A DNA stretch of 64,000 bases from Volvox africanus (lineage: Eukaryota; Chlorophyta; Chlorophyceae; Chlamydomonadales; Volvocaceae). The stretch is from positions 4,279,501 to 4,343,500 of the forward strand of contig BSDZ01000080.1 of the NCBI GenBank assembly GCA_030268105.1, given 5' to 3'. Positions 38,201-50,800 of this stretch are shown here, in pieces. Every line of letters starts with the position of its first letter. Within the stretch, counting starts at the first letter, position 1. Both the position numbers and the translations under genes were made by a program. The notes under the pieces are model-generated. The model worked only from the letters and a program-made list of their open reading frames with translations. It made no database searches and was not told the DNA's origin.

Positions 38201-41200
38201 TTCTCCTATGAGGGTGTATGGGTTGCAAAAGGAGGGTTTTAGCTTGCTTGTTGGGTTTAGCTTCCTCCATACAAGGAAATGTCCGATGGACGTAAGAAAC
38301 CTGTACTGCTACAAGGCAATTGCAGTTTGCTTACTATTATGCTCTATGAAATTAGTCTTCAATTCTTTACCTGGATGTTCTTCTGATATTGGGATGCGAT
38401 ATTTACAAGGGAGACCAGGTGTCACACCGACCCCCAACCATACCGGGCTCGACCGATAGCCAATTTTACCCAGGGGCACCCCGAGAGGTGCAAACAGGGA
38501 AACAAAGCAGACCCCAGTAAAAGAGAGGAAGTTGGCAAATCGAGAGATGCATCGCTGTTAGAAATCCTGAAGGCGTATACAGATCTGAAAATACAAAGAA
38601 AACTATCGATGTTTTCTTTCCATGTCACCTACCGTTGAGCTACTGCGTTAAGCTTAGATTTTCCTTGTGTTGTGCACATTAGCTGTGAATTGTTACGACA
38701 ACAAATTGTTATTACGCCATTGTTGCCCGGTGACATCAATTCTGAAAGCTTGCCTGCGCATCGTATTTTTCCTGATACGCGCACAGGGCCGTGCAAATGT
38801 GCCTAAATGTGCCATTATTACAGCGCTAAATGGAAAGCCCACGCCAGACCTCCTCACCTTCGCTACGGTGCTACGCACGCTGCCACACGGGGCGCGTGCA
38901 CCCCTCGAGTACCTTACCTTCAGTGAAAGGCATCGCCGCAAGAACGCTATCCTCCATGTTGACCGCCAATGGTGAGCAAGTCAGAGGTCAGCTGCTGGAC
39001 CAAAAATGTGGAGCAGCAGGGAATAAAGGAAACTGAAATGCAGGCGCAGATTCGTGCGTTGGGAACACCGCCGATATTTGTCCAACAAGGTGTCCTTTTT
39101 TAGAGCAGCAGCAGCAGTAGAAGTCGTAGTAGTAGGTGACAGCTCATTCCTATACAAGGGTCGCTCCCTGCGTGCCGTGCAGCACCTTGCACCTAAGACC
39201 CTGGAATTCGCGCAGCTTCCCTTAATGACTGGGGAGCGCCAGTTCGGGTAAGCGCAATAGCTACCCTGAACACTGGAATGCCTGTACGCAGGATACTGAA
39301 CCAATTGTATTCGTACTCTTAATGTGGTATTTTAGCTATTATCATTATGGATGTTCCCATTGAACGCCTAGGTACGGGCCCCCAGTGTTCTGGACTCGCG
39401 ACGATGCTGCGGGCGCATGGCATCCCACCGTTGATTATCCCCCGGGTGCGCCTCCTCCGCCGGAGCCCGCGATCAAGCTGTTGGCGGGCGCGGGGTTAGA
39501 GAATGCTGGCCGCCCTAACGGTCACTGCAGTGTGGGTACACCCATGGATACGGATGCAGCAGTTGGGACATCGGGCAACGGCATTGTCTCGCCTCGGGAA
39601 GGCAGCGTTGCTGATGGGCTGATTTCGGACGTGCAGGTGCGGCAAAGTCGGAAGGACGGCGGGCCCGTTGAAAGCTTATTCTAGCTCTATTGTCGTAATC
39701 CCCGTCGAGGTCTCGTGAGTTGTCCGCTCTCCTTGGATTGTGGTTATTGCAGCATGAATGCCACGCTCGTGTCTTTTGATCGGCTAAGGTTCGGGATGCT
39801 ATGCTTTTTGCATGCTACTGAGGCGCTTCATGTACGGTGTTCACAGTTCAGCTTGTCGGTGTGGCAGCCATCTCTTTCCCCTTGTATTTTGTCCGAGCAC
39901 TATTCTTATGTCTAAGTCTAGCATCTCGCCTCTCCAGATGTGGTGTCGCTCCAACCCGGGTCTTTTGGTTGCCCATTCCTGCTGTGATTTACAGCAATCG
40001 GACGACCTCGACGAGCTGCTTCGCTGCTGCTTGGTGCTTGTGGATATTGACATCCCGCTGGTTGCATTGAGCGATGGAGTGCACAGCAGGAGCTTCGCAG
40101 GTGTGATTAAAAACTCATTGGCAAGGCGGTTAACGTTAGCCGGGACCCTGTCTAGTTAGGATTCCCCGTTGAGAACATCGTGGTTACCAATTATTTGATT
40201 TTGAAGCACTTCCATGTTATGCATGTATTGGTCTATTGGATAATCCGCATACGCTTTGTTGCTCGCCGTCCCGCAGGCAACGGCCTCGTGGTGTACGCGG
40301 GGGAGCGGGTGGGTTTGGTGCTGGTAGACCGCAACACGGTTGCGGTTGGCCCCTGCGACGTCAACCTCAGCTTTGGCGCCCATCCAGCTGAGATCAGCGG
40401 GCGCGTGCGCTTTTTACATCCTCTGCATAACTTCGCACTAGTATCGTATGACCCAGCAGCGTTACCGCCAGAGGCCCGAGCCAAGGTAAGCCTTGGCGTC
40501 GTGGGGAATAGCATGGTTAAACCGTCGGAAACAATTTGCTGCTCTAGTTGGTGTTGCCCAGCTCCACTCCTTTCATCGATATTTTTGTCCTTGTATTTGT
40601 CGAGGGGGTGTGGCTTTGGTTATCCTAATGCGGTTCGTAAATTATTCGAGAGTGAGCTTAGCCGCATGTCTGGTAGGTACGCGCCGCGGAGATGCTACCA
40701 TACCCACCCCTCAAGCGCGGCGAGTCGGTGCGACTGGTGGGCCTGACCAAGCATCTGCGGGTCATGCAGCGGACCTCCACCGTCACGAATGCGACAGCGG
40801 CACTGACCATCCCGAGCGCAGAGGTATGTAAGCTATTTCACCATGGAACCTGCGAGTTTTCCTTCATGTACGATGGGACATTCAGTCTGAAGTCTTTCAT
40901 AATTTCCATTTCCGGGCGAATGTCTGTCCCAAAAGCGTAAGGCATACCAGACTTGAAGGCCAGGCACATACGCTTTGAACAGGTGACCACGTGGGCACGG
41001 GGGTGCACCTGCAGGTACCCCGTTTCCGCGCGGTGCATGAGGAGGTGATCAAGCTGGACCAGGACTTTGGTGCCACCTTCAGTGGCTGCCTTACCGACCA
41101 TCGGGGACGTGTGCGTGGCCTCTGGTGCAGCTATTCGGAGCAGGTAAGCCCGTGCTCCATGAATTCAGGCACCACTTATTGTCTGGCTTGAGCCTTGTTG

Positions 41201-42668
41201 TGTATTCTGTGGCTCGGAGGCCATCTGAACTTCATATTATTAGAACTCTTATTTTGTTCTCTCAATATACATCCTCGGCCTATGTAAACACAATTGGGTT
41301 TTAGAATATGTACTCACGCCCGATAGCGGTGTCTTTGTACAGGTCGATAAGGAGGAGCGCGAATGGTGCGCTGGGCTGCATGCTGCAGTTTTCTACCCTT
41401 GGGTGGAGCAACTCGCACGGCTACTGGACCAGGGCACGTCTGCACCCCCACCGGCTGTCAGGTGCGTTGGTGTACATGGACCAGAACACAATCTAGAGTT
41501 CAGGTTACCCTAGTGACTTGTGCTTCCTCCTAGCGTCATCCTCCTTGCTCGTTTGGTGGTGTACAACCTACAATGAGAACACGTTTCGTGTGCCATGCAA
41601 TTAGACAAATAAATCCTCCGACCACATCGGTCCCTCACTCGTTTACAATTCGTGATCCCCGGCAGCGTCCTCGACGCCGAGCTTGAGGCAGTGCTCCTTT
41701 CCAAGGCTGCACAGTTTGGATTGCCAGCTGAATGGGTGACGCGGCTGGACCAGCTAGACCCGGAGCGGCGCCAGGTGTTGCGTGTGCGCTCCTGTGTGGC
41801 ACAATCACACGCGTCCAAGGTCCTTCACAGCGGTGACATGCTTCTTGCCATGTCAGGCCGCCCTGTCACCTGTTTCCAAGATGTGGAGCGTCTCATTAGC
41901 GAAACGGCTGCAGCAGCCATTGCAGCAGCAGCGGTAGAGGAAGCAAGCACCTATTCGGGCCAGGGGGGAAGTCGATCGAATCAGGACGGTAGCACTTCTG
42001 CCGGCACAGCTGGAAAGTACGAGGATGACACGAACGATGGGGCGCCACCGCCCAAACGCCCCCGTCCGTGCGAACCGGTCGTGGGCACAGAAGGGCAGGC
42101 TGAGGTTGCAGCTGGCGCAGTTACGCAAACGCAACAGAAGCGACAAGGACAGGGCTGGGGTCGATGGCAGCCGTCCATGCACCTCACGATCTACCGTAGC
42201 GGCTGCGTGCTGGATGTAGAAGTGGTGCTGGGTCGCGAGGATGGCATGGGAACTAGCCGGCTGGTGCATTGGTGCGGCGCACAGCTGCAGGCGCCACACC
42301 GTGGGGTTCGCGAGCTGGGCTTCCTTCCCGAGGGTGCGGCTGGCGTGTACATCAGCCGTTGGCACCATGGTTCACCGGCACACCGCTATGGACTCTATGC
42401 ATTACATTGGATACAACAGGTAAATGGTGTAGACACACCCGACCTGGACAGCTTTCTGGCAGCCGTTGCGGGATGCGGCGACGGGCAGTTCGTGCGACTC
42501 AAAGTATGTCACCTTGAGACGACACAACCCAAGGTCCTGACGCTGAAGATGGACCTGCAGTACTGGCCCACCTGGGAGCTGCGGCTGGACCCCAACACCT
42601 GCACCTGGCGTCGCCTCCAGCACAGCCCCTTCCCCTTCAGGACGGCACCTTTTTTTACTTCGTCCTAA
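35297..42668 (+). CDS. DEG7: DEG7/NMA111-type HtrA serine protease with PDZ domains
   Basis: Seventeen exons, 1130 residues, TAA stop: 35297-35406, 35497-35612, 36165-36230, 36337-36476, 36550-36632, 36725-36890, 36962-37133, 37582-37799, 37930-38088, 38787-38971, 39372-39636, 39995-40100, 40277-40485, 40677-40823, 41015-41143, 41343-41461, 41666-42668. Members have an active trypsin-like domain, a degenerate second one, and several PDZ domains. The catalytic triad is visible: His71 in LTNRHVV, Asp102 in DPIHDFAF, Ser186 in [12 protein letters not shown] block ([26 protein letters not shown]) follows. The second protease domain ([36 protein letters not shown]) lacks the triad. A C-terminal PDZ ([21 protein letters not shown]) closes the protein. 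Arabidopsis DEG7 (about 1100 residues) is plastid-linked; yeast Nma111 is nuclear. Here I see no clear transit peptide, and an insert at about 875-965 holds PPPKRPRP, so location is open. Confidence 0.95.
39105..39135 (+). repeat. AGC/TAG-type trinucleotide run in a DEG7 intron
   Basis: Four AGC triplets run into imperfect GTA repeats within the 400-base intron at 38972-39371. It is a simple-sequence tract with no coding role in the spliced model. Confidence 0.7.
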
Positions 42669-44360
42669 GGATAGAATCGCGCTCACAAATGTGGAAGTGC
42701 GAACCTTTGTGTATTGCCGCCAACGCGAAAGTTCGGGTAATGTTAGCCCCTGGTTCTGGGCAGCATTGATGGCCTGTCCTAAGCCTCCAGCTGTAGATGT
42801 TGTACTAAGTACAATCAAGGGATCAACTTAACTTGAATGACGTGGGTTGGCATAGAGATTAAGGCAGGAAATAGTCTTGTGGCTGCACCAAGGCGTTTGT
42901 CCAGGTGATTTATCTTGCTGATGCGCAAGGGGGCACAGCTAGAGCAGAGGGGCGTGTAGTGTGGTACATGCGGGGCAGCTATCATATTGCTATCCTGATG
43001 TGATACGTGGCAGCTGCATATAAGCGCAGGTGATCGCGTCCGTGTCGTGTGCTTGTTGTGTGAGCCATTGTCCCGATGTCTTCAAGGAATCATGTCTTTG
43101 TGTGCATGTGAGGTTTCATATGACTTACGTACATCCGTAAGAAGGGATGGGGGCTGGGCTCGAAACTTAGGGCGAAATAATGTTTTGCTGGCTCTGGACG
43201 TCACTAGCATACTACAAATGCATTCTCTTCCGGCATGTGCTTGAGTACAGGGATCCAGCACGCATGTTTGTGCTTAGTGCGCTGCGACGCAAGCGATTCG
43301 ACCAGCGTGCGTGAGGCCTTGCCTATCGATGGTGAATGACTAAGCCACTTCGCTTCATACGAGTGCGACCGGTGAGGCCTCGGTCACAGCGGCTTCCATA
43401 CTGTTGGGGCAGCGGATGCAATGGCATGACCTCCATTTATTGAGAAATATCTTTCAGTTGGGTAACAGGCCACATCATATTTTGCGATGGGCCAGTCGCC
43501 CAAACGTGCAAATTACCATTGCTGCGTGTGATTGTAGGCGACGAACGCGCAGAAGGTGCATGGCATGTTAACAAGACGATTGCGAGGGCATGCGAGAGTC
43601 CATGAGTTATGACGTCAGCCACAGTAGTGTGTCATCGGATGCCAACTTGCCAACGTGCTATTGAAAGTCGCTAACAGCAGTAGCCGTAATCTTCCTGACG
43701 GAGACTTTATCATGACTTCTCATAAGCTCATATCATATACACAAGATGGGAACACCATCCATGTTTGGGGGAGTCGAATGTTTAGATGAATTCATTATAT
43801 ATCTGACCGAAACATATGTCGCAGCAAGACATCAACCCTGCCGTCCTCACCGACTTTCATGTCCTTCAAAGTCGTACCAGTTGCTTGTCGGAACTGTCCG
43901 CGGGGAAGATGAGCGCCTATTGTAGCAACATGCAGACTTGCAACATGCCTAAACGACGACGCTCGCAAGTCCACCCCGATTGAAAGGATAGGTACACGAA
44001 AAAATCCACATTGTCGTGTATACATACGACCTCTCATTACAAAATCCTATAGAGTTGGAAGTTCACATGTACGCAGACAACTTTTCAGATGAAGATTTCG
44101 AACGGCATATTTCAGTACTACATACGTTGTATGTGAACGGCCACTAAATATCATTATTCATGTTAGACTGATACAGATCAACAGTAAATTTGCGCGGTAT
44201 AGCTTAAAGATGCGCAATTTGTCGGTCGATGGCCAACAAACCCCGAAGCGCATGGTAAAAAATTGTCATGCGTTGTGATAACCACTTGGAAATTGGGAAG
44301 GCTCGCAACTACAATTTTTATCGACATCTAATACTAACTCCGATCAGACTTTAAACATAA
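42669..44360. other. Intergenic, no recognised gene
   Basis: It holds the DEG7 3' flank and the promoter side of the next plus-strand gene. No frame longer than about 80 codons resembles a protein, and the right half (from about 43650) is AT-rich. Confidence 0.45.
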
Positions 44361-46410
44361 ATGGAAGCATCAGTAAGCAACCCGGTGATCGCAGTCCTGT
44401 CGGGGATGCTGCCAACACCCGCTGCCACAGCAAGTCTGAATAGCATAAAGCATATACAATCTAGCGATACGCTGCTGTGTGGCTCTGCAGCCAGGTAAGG
44501 TCAACCACCCAACGACGTTTGCCGTACAATCAGATACCCAAGGATTAGGATTTATCCCCATGTCACTTCATACCGCTCAATCACAACCCAAGCTCTAGTA
44601 ACCCTATGCTGTTAAAACACCTTTGATGGCATTTACGGATACCAGCTGCCGGTCCTCGCTGGCGCTCCACTTCGCGCTGCACTACATTTCCCGCACTATG
44701 CTGCCAGCGCTTTTCGTCTGCCGACAAGAAAGCCTCGAGCAGCAAGTTCCTCTGTTACCCCACTTCTATCACGGTGACGACCCTAGCCTGCACCTGCTGC
44801 ACATCAAGTAAGTGTCACTTGGCACCACGCACTTGCAGCTCGGCCAGCTTAGTTTTGGGGCTGAACCTACATACGTTCGAAGACGTCGTGCTGTCGTGCG
44901 AAACGGTGTGGAATTAATAAGAGTCACGTTGAGAAGGTGGTGGCACGCGGCAAGCGCACGATGGCTACGCACTCGAAATGATCAGTCTTGCATTACAGAT
45001 ATATCAACACTCCTGGGGACTTGCAACGATTTTCATCCAGTCTGCACATGCTGCAAGGCGCATACTCGGCCATCGTGGTTGAGGAGATCAATACTCTTGT
45101 CAGGTAGGCTGGGAGTACGCGGACGTGGGTTTGGGTGGTGGTTGTCTCTGCTGGCCCTAGTAGAGGCAGCCCCAGCCCTGCTCGGATCAAGCTTACGACC
45201 CAGCTTATCGTCGTGACACATCGTTCATGCGCATGCCACATCGCGCTACACAGGGGAGAAGACCGCAATACCCTCATCCGTTTGCTTGCGATGCTGCTGG
45301 AGGGAGTGAGGGCTTATAGGTAGGCGCGGGTTATGGTGGTCGGACATGGTCATGGTGGAGCAGCCTTCTAAGGGGATAACTGCTGAACCGACAGAACGTG
45401 TTGCGTGGCTTAGTGCTGGGTTTCATTGGCGCGTAAGCTTTCCGCGTATGGCAGTCGATGTTAACAGTGCATAACTATATACCTTATACTTACAGACCGG
45501 TAGTATGGATGCCTCGTTTGGTATATGTTGTTCCCTTGTTGTGCGACTTTGTTGGTGCTTCACTCTTACACAGGGCATACAGCGGCGGTGGCGGCAACCG
45601 ATGCCCGTTATTAGTTACAGACTCCAGCGACGATGCTCGGAGACCTCGTTATATTTATGACCGCTGGCTCCCAACAACAATATCGCTCTCCCCTTCTACA
45701 ATCGCAAAAGGTAAAGCTTTCTGTTATCACATGGAGGCACTCCGGCAGGACACGAGCTCCACACGGTGATCCTTGGCCCGCTTCCATAAGCACAGCCTGC
45801 AGGGAAACCCATAGCCGGGGAGAGCGCGAGTTAATTTTGCGCAACGGGCCTGCGGTCTACGACTTGCCATGTCGCTTACTGGATTAGTTACACCTACTGT
45901 ACAACGAATGTGGGTTCAGAAGAGTTCATGGTGCACCACCATACCAATGAGAGGTGCAACTGAGACTCGATAATTAAAAACGCTAATGCCTATTTTTTTA
46001 ATGCCAAAAGCCATGAACGGCATTTGACGGGACATCGAAAGGCGATATCATCGTCAAGCTTGCACAGCGTGCATAGTTAGGTACATGGCCGCACATTACT
46101 GTTACCCATGCTCGTTTCGTCCAAACCATGTCGTCGCGCCCATGCTGCAAAATGCTCGACGACAGGCTTTGGTGGTTGCTTCGATCTGACTGTGGTTTCA
46201 CCAGGAGTTCAGTATGGCATTGGCAGCCAAACAAGTACAGCAGTATCGGGCTTATCCGAGGTAGCCACGTTTCCTGCTCATTTGGATACGAAATGCTGTT
46301 ACCGAGTTTCGGGTCCTTGTCTGTTGCTGGAGGCAATCAAAGGCCCTGATGTGCTGGCGGCACTGGTGGGCAGTACGGCCCAGGGAACTGCGCGAGATGT
46401 CAGGATCTAA
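44361..46410 (+). CDS. RecA-fold ATPase-like protein with degenerate P-loop (possibly SWSAP1-related)
   Basis: Six-exon model: 44361-44494, 44646-44807, 44999-45103, 45254-45319, 45574-45710, 46205-46410; 269 residues, TAA stop. All five junctions agree in phase, which supports the model although no exon exceeds 70 codons. Residues 41-49 (GSAASCRSS) sit where a Walker A P-loop (GxxxxGKS/T) is expected, followed by a helix LALHFALHYIS and a strand PALFVCRQESLEQ, as in RecA-type cores. SAIVVEEINTLV has the hydrophobic-then-acidic look of Walker B. RPRYIYDRWLPTTI recalls small plant proteins related to the SWIM-partner ATPase SWSAP1, a RAD51-paralogue-like factor in recombination; that link is from memory of the family pattern and tentative. 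The Gly-Lys of the P-loop is replaced by Cys-Arg, so ATP hydrolysis may be lost. Confidence 0.5.
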
Positions 46411-47852
46411 TGGTAGTGGGATAGGTTTTGGGTTACGTTGCAGCAGGCATTGAGTCCTTTTTTAGGGGGAGATGTAAATGGACGCCTATGCCGCCTTGCG
46501 CGGCAATGATAGCCCGGCGAGCAGGCGTAGGGATTGGTCCATTTGGCTGCAGAACTGGAATGGCCTCTCCATGGGAAGGAACTCCGTGTCAGCGAAGTGT
46601 CTCGCTCGCCGCCAAGGGCGCAACGCCACGCTTTCACAGATGCAGCATAGGAGGGCCTTCTATTTGGATGCAGGGTGAAGGCCGGCACATAAAGGTGGTC
46701 CAACAGACTCCGGATCGATGCACACAAGGCGAAATATTAGCCTTTGTCTATTCCAACTGTTAATCTCCCATAGGGTGCTTTGGGGTACGGTGTGAATGCC
46801 CTGGTCCCTGCAACTATGTACTAAAGTTTACGCTGCGGACTCGGCCGCTGATTTGGGCTTATACCAATTTTAATCCGAACATGATATTTTTTGCAATTTC
46901 CGTCTCACATTTTGCGTCTTTTAGTAACTATCATACCCAACGCCTTCCAATTAGATGGCTAGTGTCACGATATGTCTAAATCAGGCACATGCATAGGTTC
47001 ATGCATGGCCTACCGAGCTGCAAACAAAGCTATGAACTGGGCACTGCTATGTCTTTCATACTGTCGCACCTTTCTGCTCTGTAGTTTATTCTTGCATTGA
47101 GCCCTGGCATAATGCATATTTGTGCATCTCCGTACGGTACGGCCATGTGACAAAGTTATCCTTTGCTCATTTCGAACTGCATAATAACAAGTAACCGTTG
47201 TCACCAATAATACAGGAATCTTAGCGAGGAACGGCTGGCTAATCTCGTCGTAGATCAGTCATCAACTTTCATTCAAGCTGCTCCTAAGACCCAGACGTAG
47301 ACGTACCTAGCTCACGTAGACGCAGGGGTGCCGAACGCGCGAAACAAAATGTTACCAATATCACCGATTTATGAATATATGGACTTTCTCATTGCCAACT
47401 AGAAAACGTACTCTTTAAACGCGATGCACGTCCAAGTGCCCCTTAAGGACGTGGAGTAGGACAATTGGGGCAAAGCAGCCATAGGAGTAGCTGATACATT
47501 GGAAACCAAAACGCAGAATACATCTGCACTGGAAAAGCTTTGTGGCAAAGAATCCATCCTACCAGGATAGGTTCGACGCCTTCGATAACGAGCTTCCTCG
47601 TCCTTAAGAAATCTGAACCTTTGTTGCTAGCAAGATGGATGGCAATAAAAAATGTAAAGTTGTATAGGGTTTCTTGTAATTAAGCCCGTAAAATTATATC
47701 CTGTGTTCCCCTGTACGAAGGTACGGCTACCTCCAGACCGCACCTCTAAGGGCATATGGAACGCAACTATTGCAATTAGTTACCCTTTTTGTAGGGGTAA
47801 TGCAGTATTAATACCTCAGCTCAGTTGATTGTGTAAATTAGGACACAACAAT
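46411..47852. other. Intergenic, no recognised gene
   Basis: It lies between two plus-strand genes. Short frames at 46428-46763 and elsewhere have no recognisable content. The right half (from about 46850) is AT-rich. Confidence 0.45.
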
Positions 47853-50800
47853 ATGGGTGCTGGATGTTCACGTTGTACCTCGACAGAGGCTGCGCAGGCG
47901 CAACCAGTTGTCCATGTCAAACCTTCAGCTGCTCCAGAGGAGCCTGCCCCATGGGCTCCAACCGGCCAGCTTGATGAAGATGAGACGCCTGCATCTCCTG
48001 CCCCTACTGCCACGCTTGTGGTTCCCCGCAAGCCCGATCAAATGCCAAAGTCCGAGAGCACGGCCTACGGAGGAAGTAGTCGGAAGATTACTATATTGCA
48101 CTTTAATGGTCAGCTTTAGTTGCGAGATTCGTGCTTCAGACCTCCATGTGTGGCCTTAGGAAATGAACAAGCGTAATCGTTGGTGTTGTCATTTATTTGC
48201 AGATGTATATAACATTGAAGAGCAGGCTCGCGAGCCCAAGGGTGGAGCTTCGCGGCTGTGTGCAAAGGTAATCCTTTGGAAAGGCACTTGGCATGACGCA
48301 ACAACGCGCGGTTTCTTTGCATAAATTGTCCATAATATATGTTTGATACTATTTCAATGATAATGCCAGTGTTGTCGGGGGGCAATGGCGAGCAGTCTTA
48401 AGAGTGTTGCAGGAATAGCTTGACACACGGAACCCTCATCTTCGACGACGCTGGTGGAAAATTAAGTATTGATTTTTCGATGGTCTTTGCTCTCACACAG
48501 GTCAAGGAATATCGGGATAACGGTGCCAACCCGCTCGTGCTGTTCAGCGGTGACTGCTATAACCCTAGCCTTATGTCGACCATCACCCTGGGCAAGCAGA
48601 TGGTGCCCATCCTCAACGAAATTGGAGTGAATGTGGCCTGCATCGGGGTAGGTATCCTTTGTCTTCTCAGTAAACCCACGATTTGCCACAGTGCTCCCAT
48701 TCCTGGAAGGCGACAGTCAGAACTCTAGACCTTCGATTGCCTCCTGGTTACATACACTCACTATACTGCTGTACCATTTCCCTCCTATAGAACCACGACT
48801 TCGACTACGGCCTGGATAACATAATGAAGCTGAACTCGCTTTGCAAGTTTCCCTGGCTCATGGCCAATGTGACGGAGCGGGGCACAGGTAATAAATGCTT
48901 CGGAGCGTAGTAACAGCTCTCGCCCATATGGAGTTTCCACTATTCTTAGGGGCTGGATCACTTAACTACGTTGCAAACGACCGGATGGATTTGGTAACCC
49001 ACAGAACTTCCGTACGCGGGCGCTGGCACCACTTGGGTGGAGGATTGGAATGGCATCAAGGTGGGCGTCGTGGGCTTGGTGGAGGAGGAATGGCTAGAGA
49101 CGCTAGGTGCCGTCAACGTCGATGAGATGGAGTACCACGACTTCATCGAGGTCGGCCGGGAGATGGCACGGCACATGAAGGTGAGAAGGGGGCATAGGAG
49201 CGCTGATGCTCCACGGCAACTCAGCAGTCCCTTCGGCGAACTTTGCTGCACTTTATTGACGCTCCTAAAACGTGCACTGGGATAACCTTTTGGGTCGCAT
49301 TTCAGGCCAAGGGCGCCGAGCTTCTCATTGCGCTGACACACATGCGTGAGCCCAATGACCGCAAGCTGGCTGCGGAGGTGCCTGAGTTCCACCTTGTGCT
49401 TGGTGGCCACGACCACCATTACGTGTCCGGTTTCATTGAGCCACACTTCAACCTCATGGTCAAGTCGGGTGAGCCGGCGGGAAAAAGCTTGTTAGTGCGG
49501 TCCTTATGCCTATTTGGTGAGCCTTTGGAACTGGGCATGCAGATGTGGCTAAGGCTTTTGGCGTCTCTGGGTGAATGCCATGTTAAGGATTATCAGTGCT
49601 TATTGGTTCAGTGTGCAAGTTTGGCCATAAGGTTTGGTTTGATCTTGCGCACTTTTGGAGGTTCGATCCAGTTGGTGGTTTTCCCAAGCATTCAAAACCA
49701 AGCTAGACTCCGTGAATATTGCTTCACAGGTACGGACTTCCGGGATCTGTCTCTTATTGAGGTGGAGTTCCCCTCTGGCAGCTCGGACCCGAAGATGAGT
49801 GTTGAGCGCATCATCATTGATTCGTCGGTCCCGGAAGACCTGGCAACCAAGGCGGTGAGCGACCATGAGCCATTTCCTCGAGTTTCATGCAAACTGCAAG
49901 GGTTGTCCCACATACTTGCTGCCATAAATCCGTGCAGATTGTTGATGAGTACATGAAGCTCATGGGCGAGAAGATGGACGAGGATATTGGTAAGAAAGGT
50001 CAATCTCATACAGGGGCTGACGAACGTGGTCCGCGTGGCTAGTGCATTGACGTATCTTGAGGTTGATGGCAGCAAGACATCCTCTTTCGCCATCTTTAGC
50101 TAACATGAATATTGTGGCTTCTTGTTCAATCCTGGCTGTCGTTTCTGTCTATTGCATTTGTGCTGGAGTGATTACTTTGATCTGCTTTTGGCCATCATTG
50201 GCAGGTGAAACATTGGAGCCGCTTGATGGCCGCTTCCAAACAGTCCGCAACCGCGAGTCTAACCTTGGCAACCTCGTAGCAGACGTATGGCGCAAGTCAG
50301 CGAATGCGGAGATCGCAATTCTTAACTCGGGCTCGCTCAGGTGAGCTGTGGCGGGCTTGGGTTGGCGCGCTCCACCGATTCCCGTTTGGATATTTTGATC
50401 GCCACGTGTGCACGGGGCTGCGGCAATCACTTCTTTGAGCACTAGCTTTTGCCGTGCGGTTTATATGCTCACAGGTCTGATATGATCCATCCTGGAGGTG
50501 TGCTGAAGGCGAAGGACTTCGTGTCCATTCTGCCAATGATTGACAACACGACGGTGTTAGAATGCACTGGAGCGCAGGTCGTTGTGGCGCTGGAGAATGG
50601 TGTGTCACAGTGGCCAAAGCTTGAGGGGCGCTTTCCGCAGGTCAGCGGCCTGAAGTTCAAGTTCGACCCGTCCAAGCCGCCGGGGCAGCGCATTGTGCCA
50701 GGCAGCGTGTATCTGTGGGAGTTTGACCATGAACCTGAGCCTCTTGATATGGAGCGGAAATACAAGGTGGCGGTCAAGGAGTACCTGGCGCAGGGCAAGG

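Noticed and set aside
39054..39251. 65-codon frame within a DEG7 intron
   Set aside because: Skipping it restores the conserved WYGPP junction in phase; the frame is made partly of trinucleotide repeat.
49600..49700. tRNA-like GGTTCGATCC sequence
   Set aside because: No matching acceptor, D or anticodon arms around it; it lies inside a nucleotidase intron.
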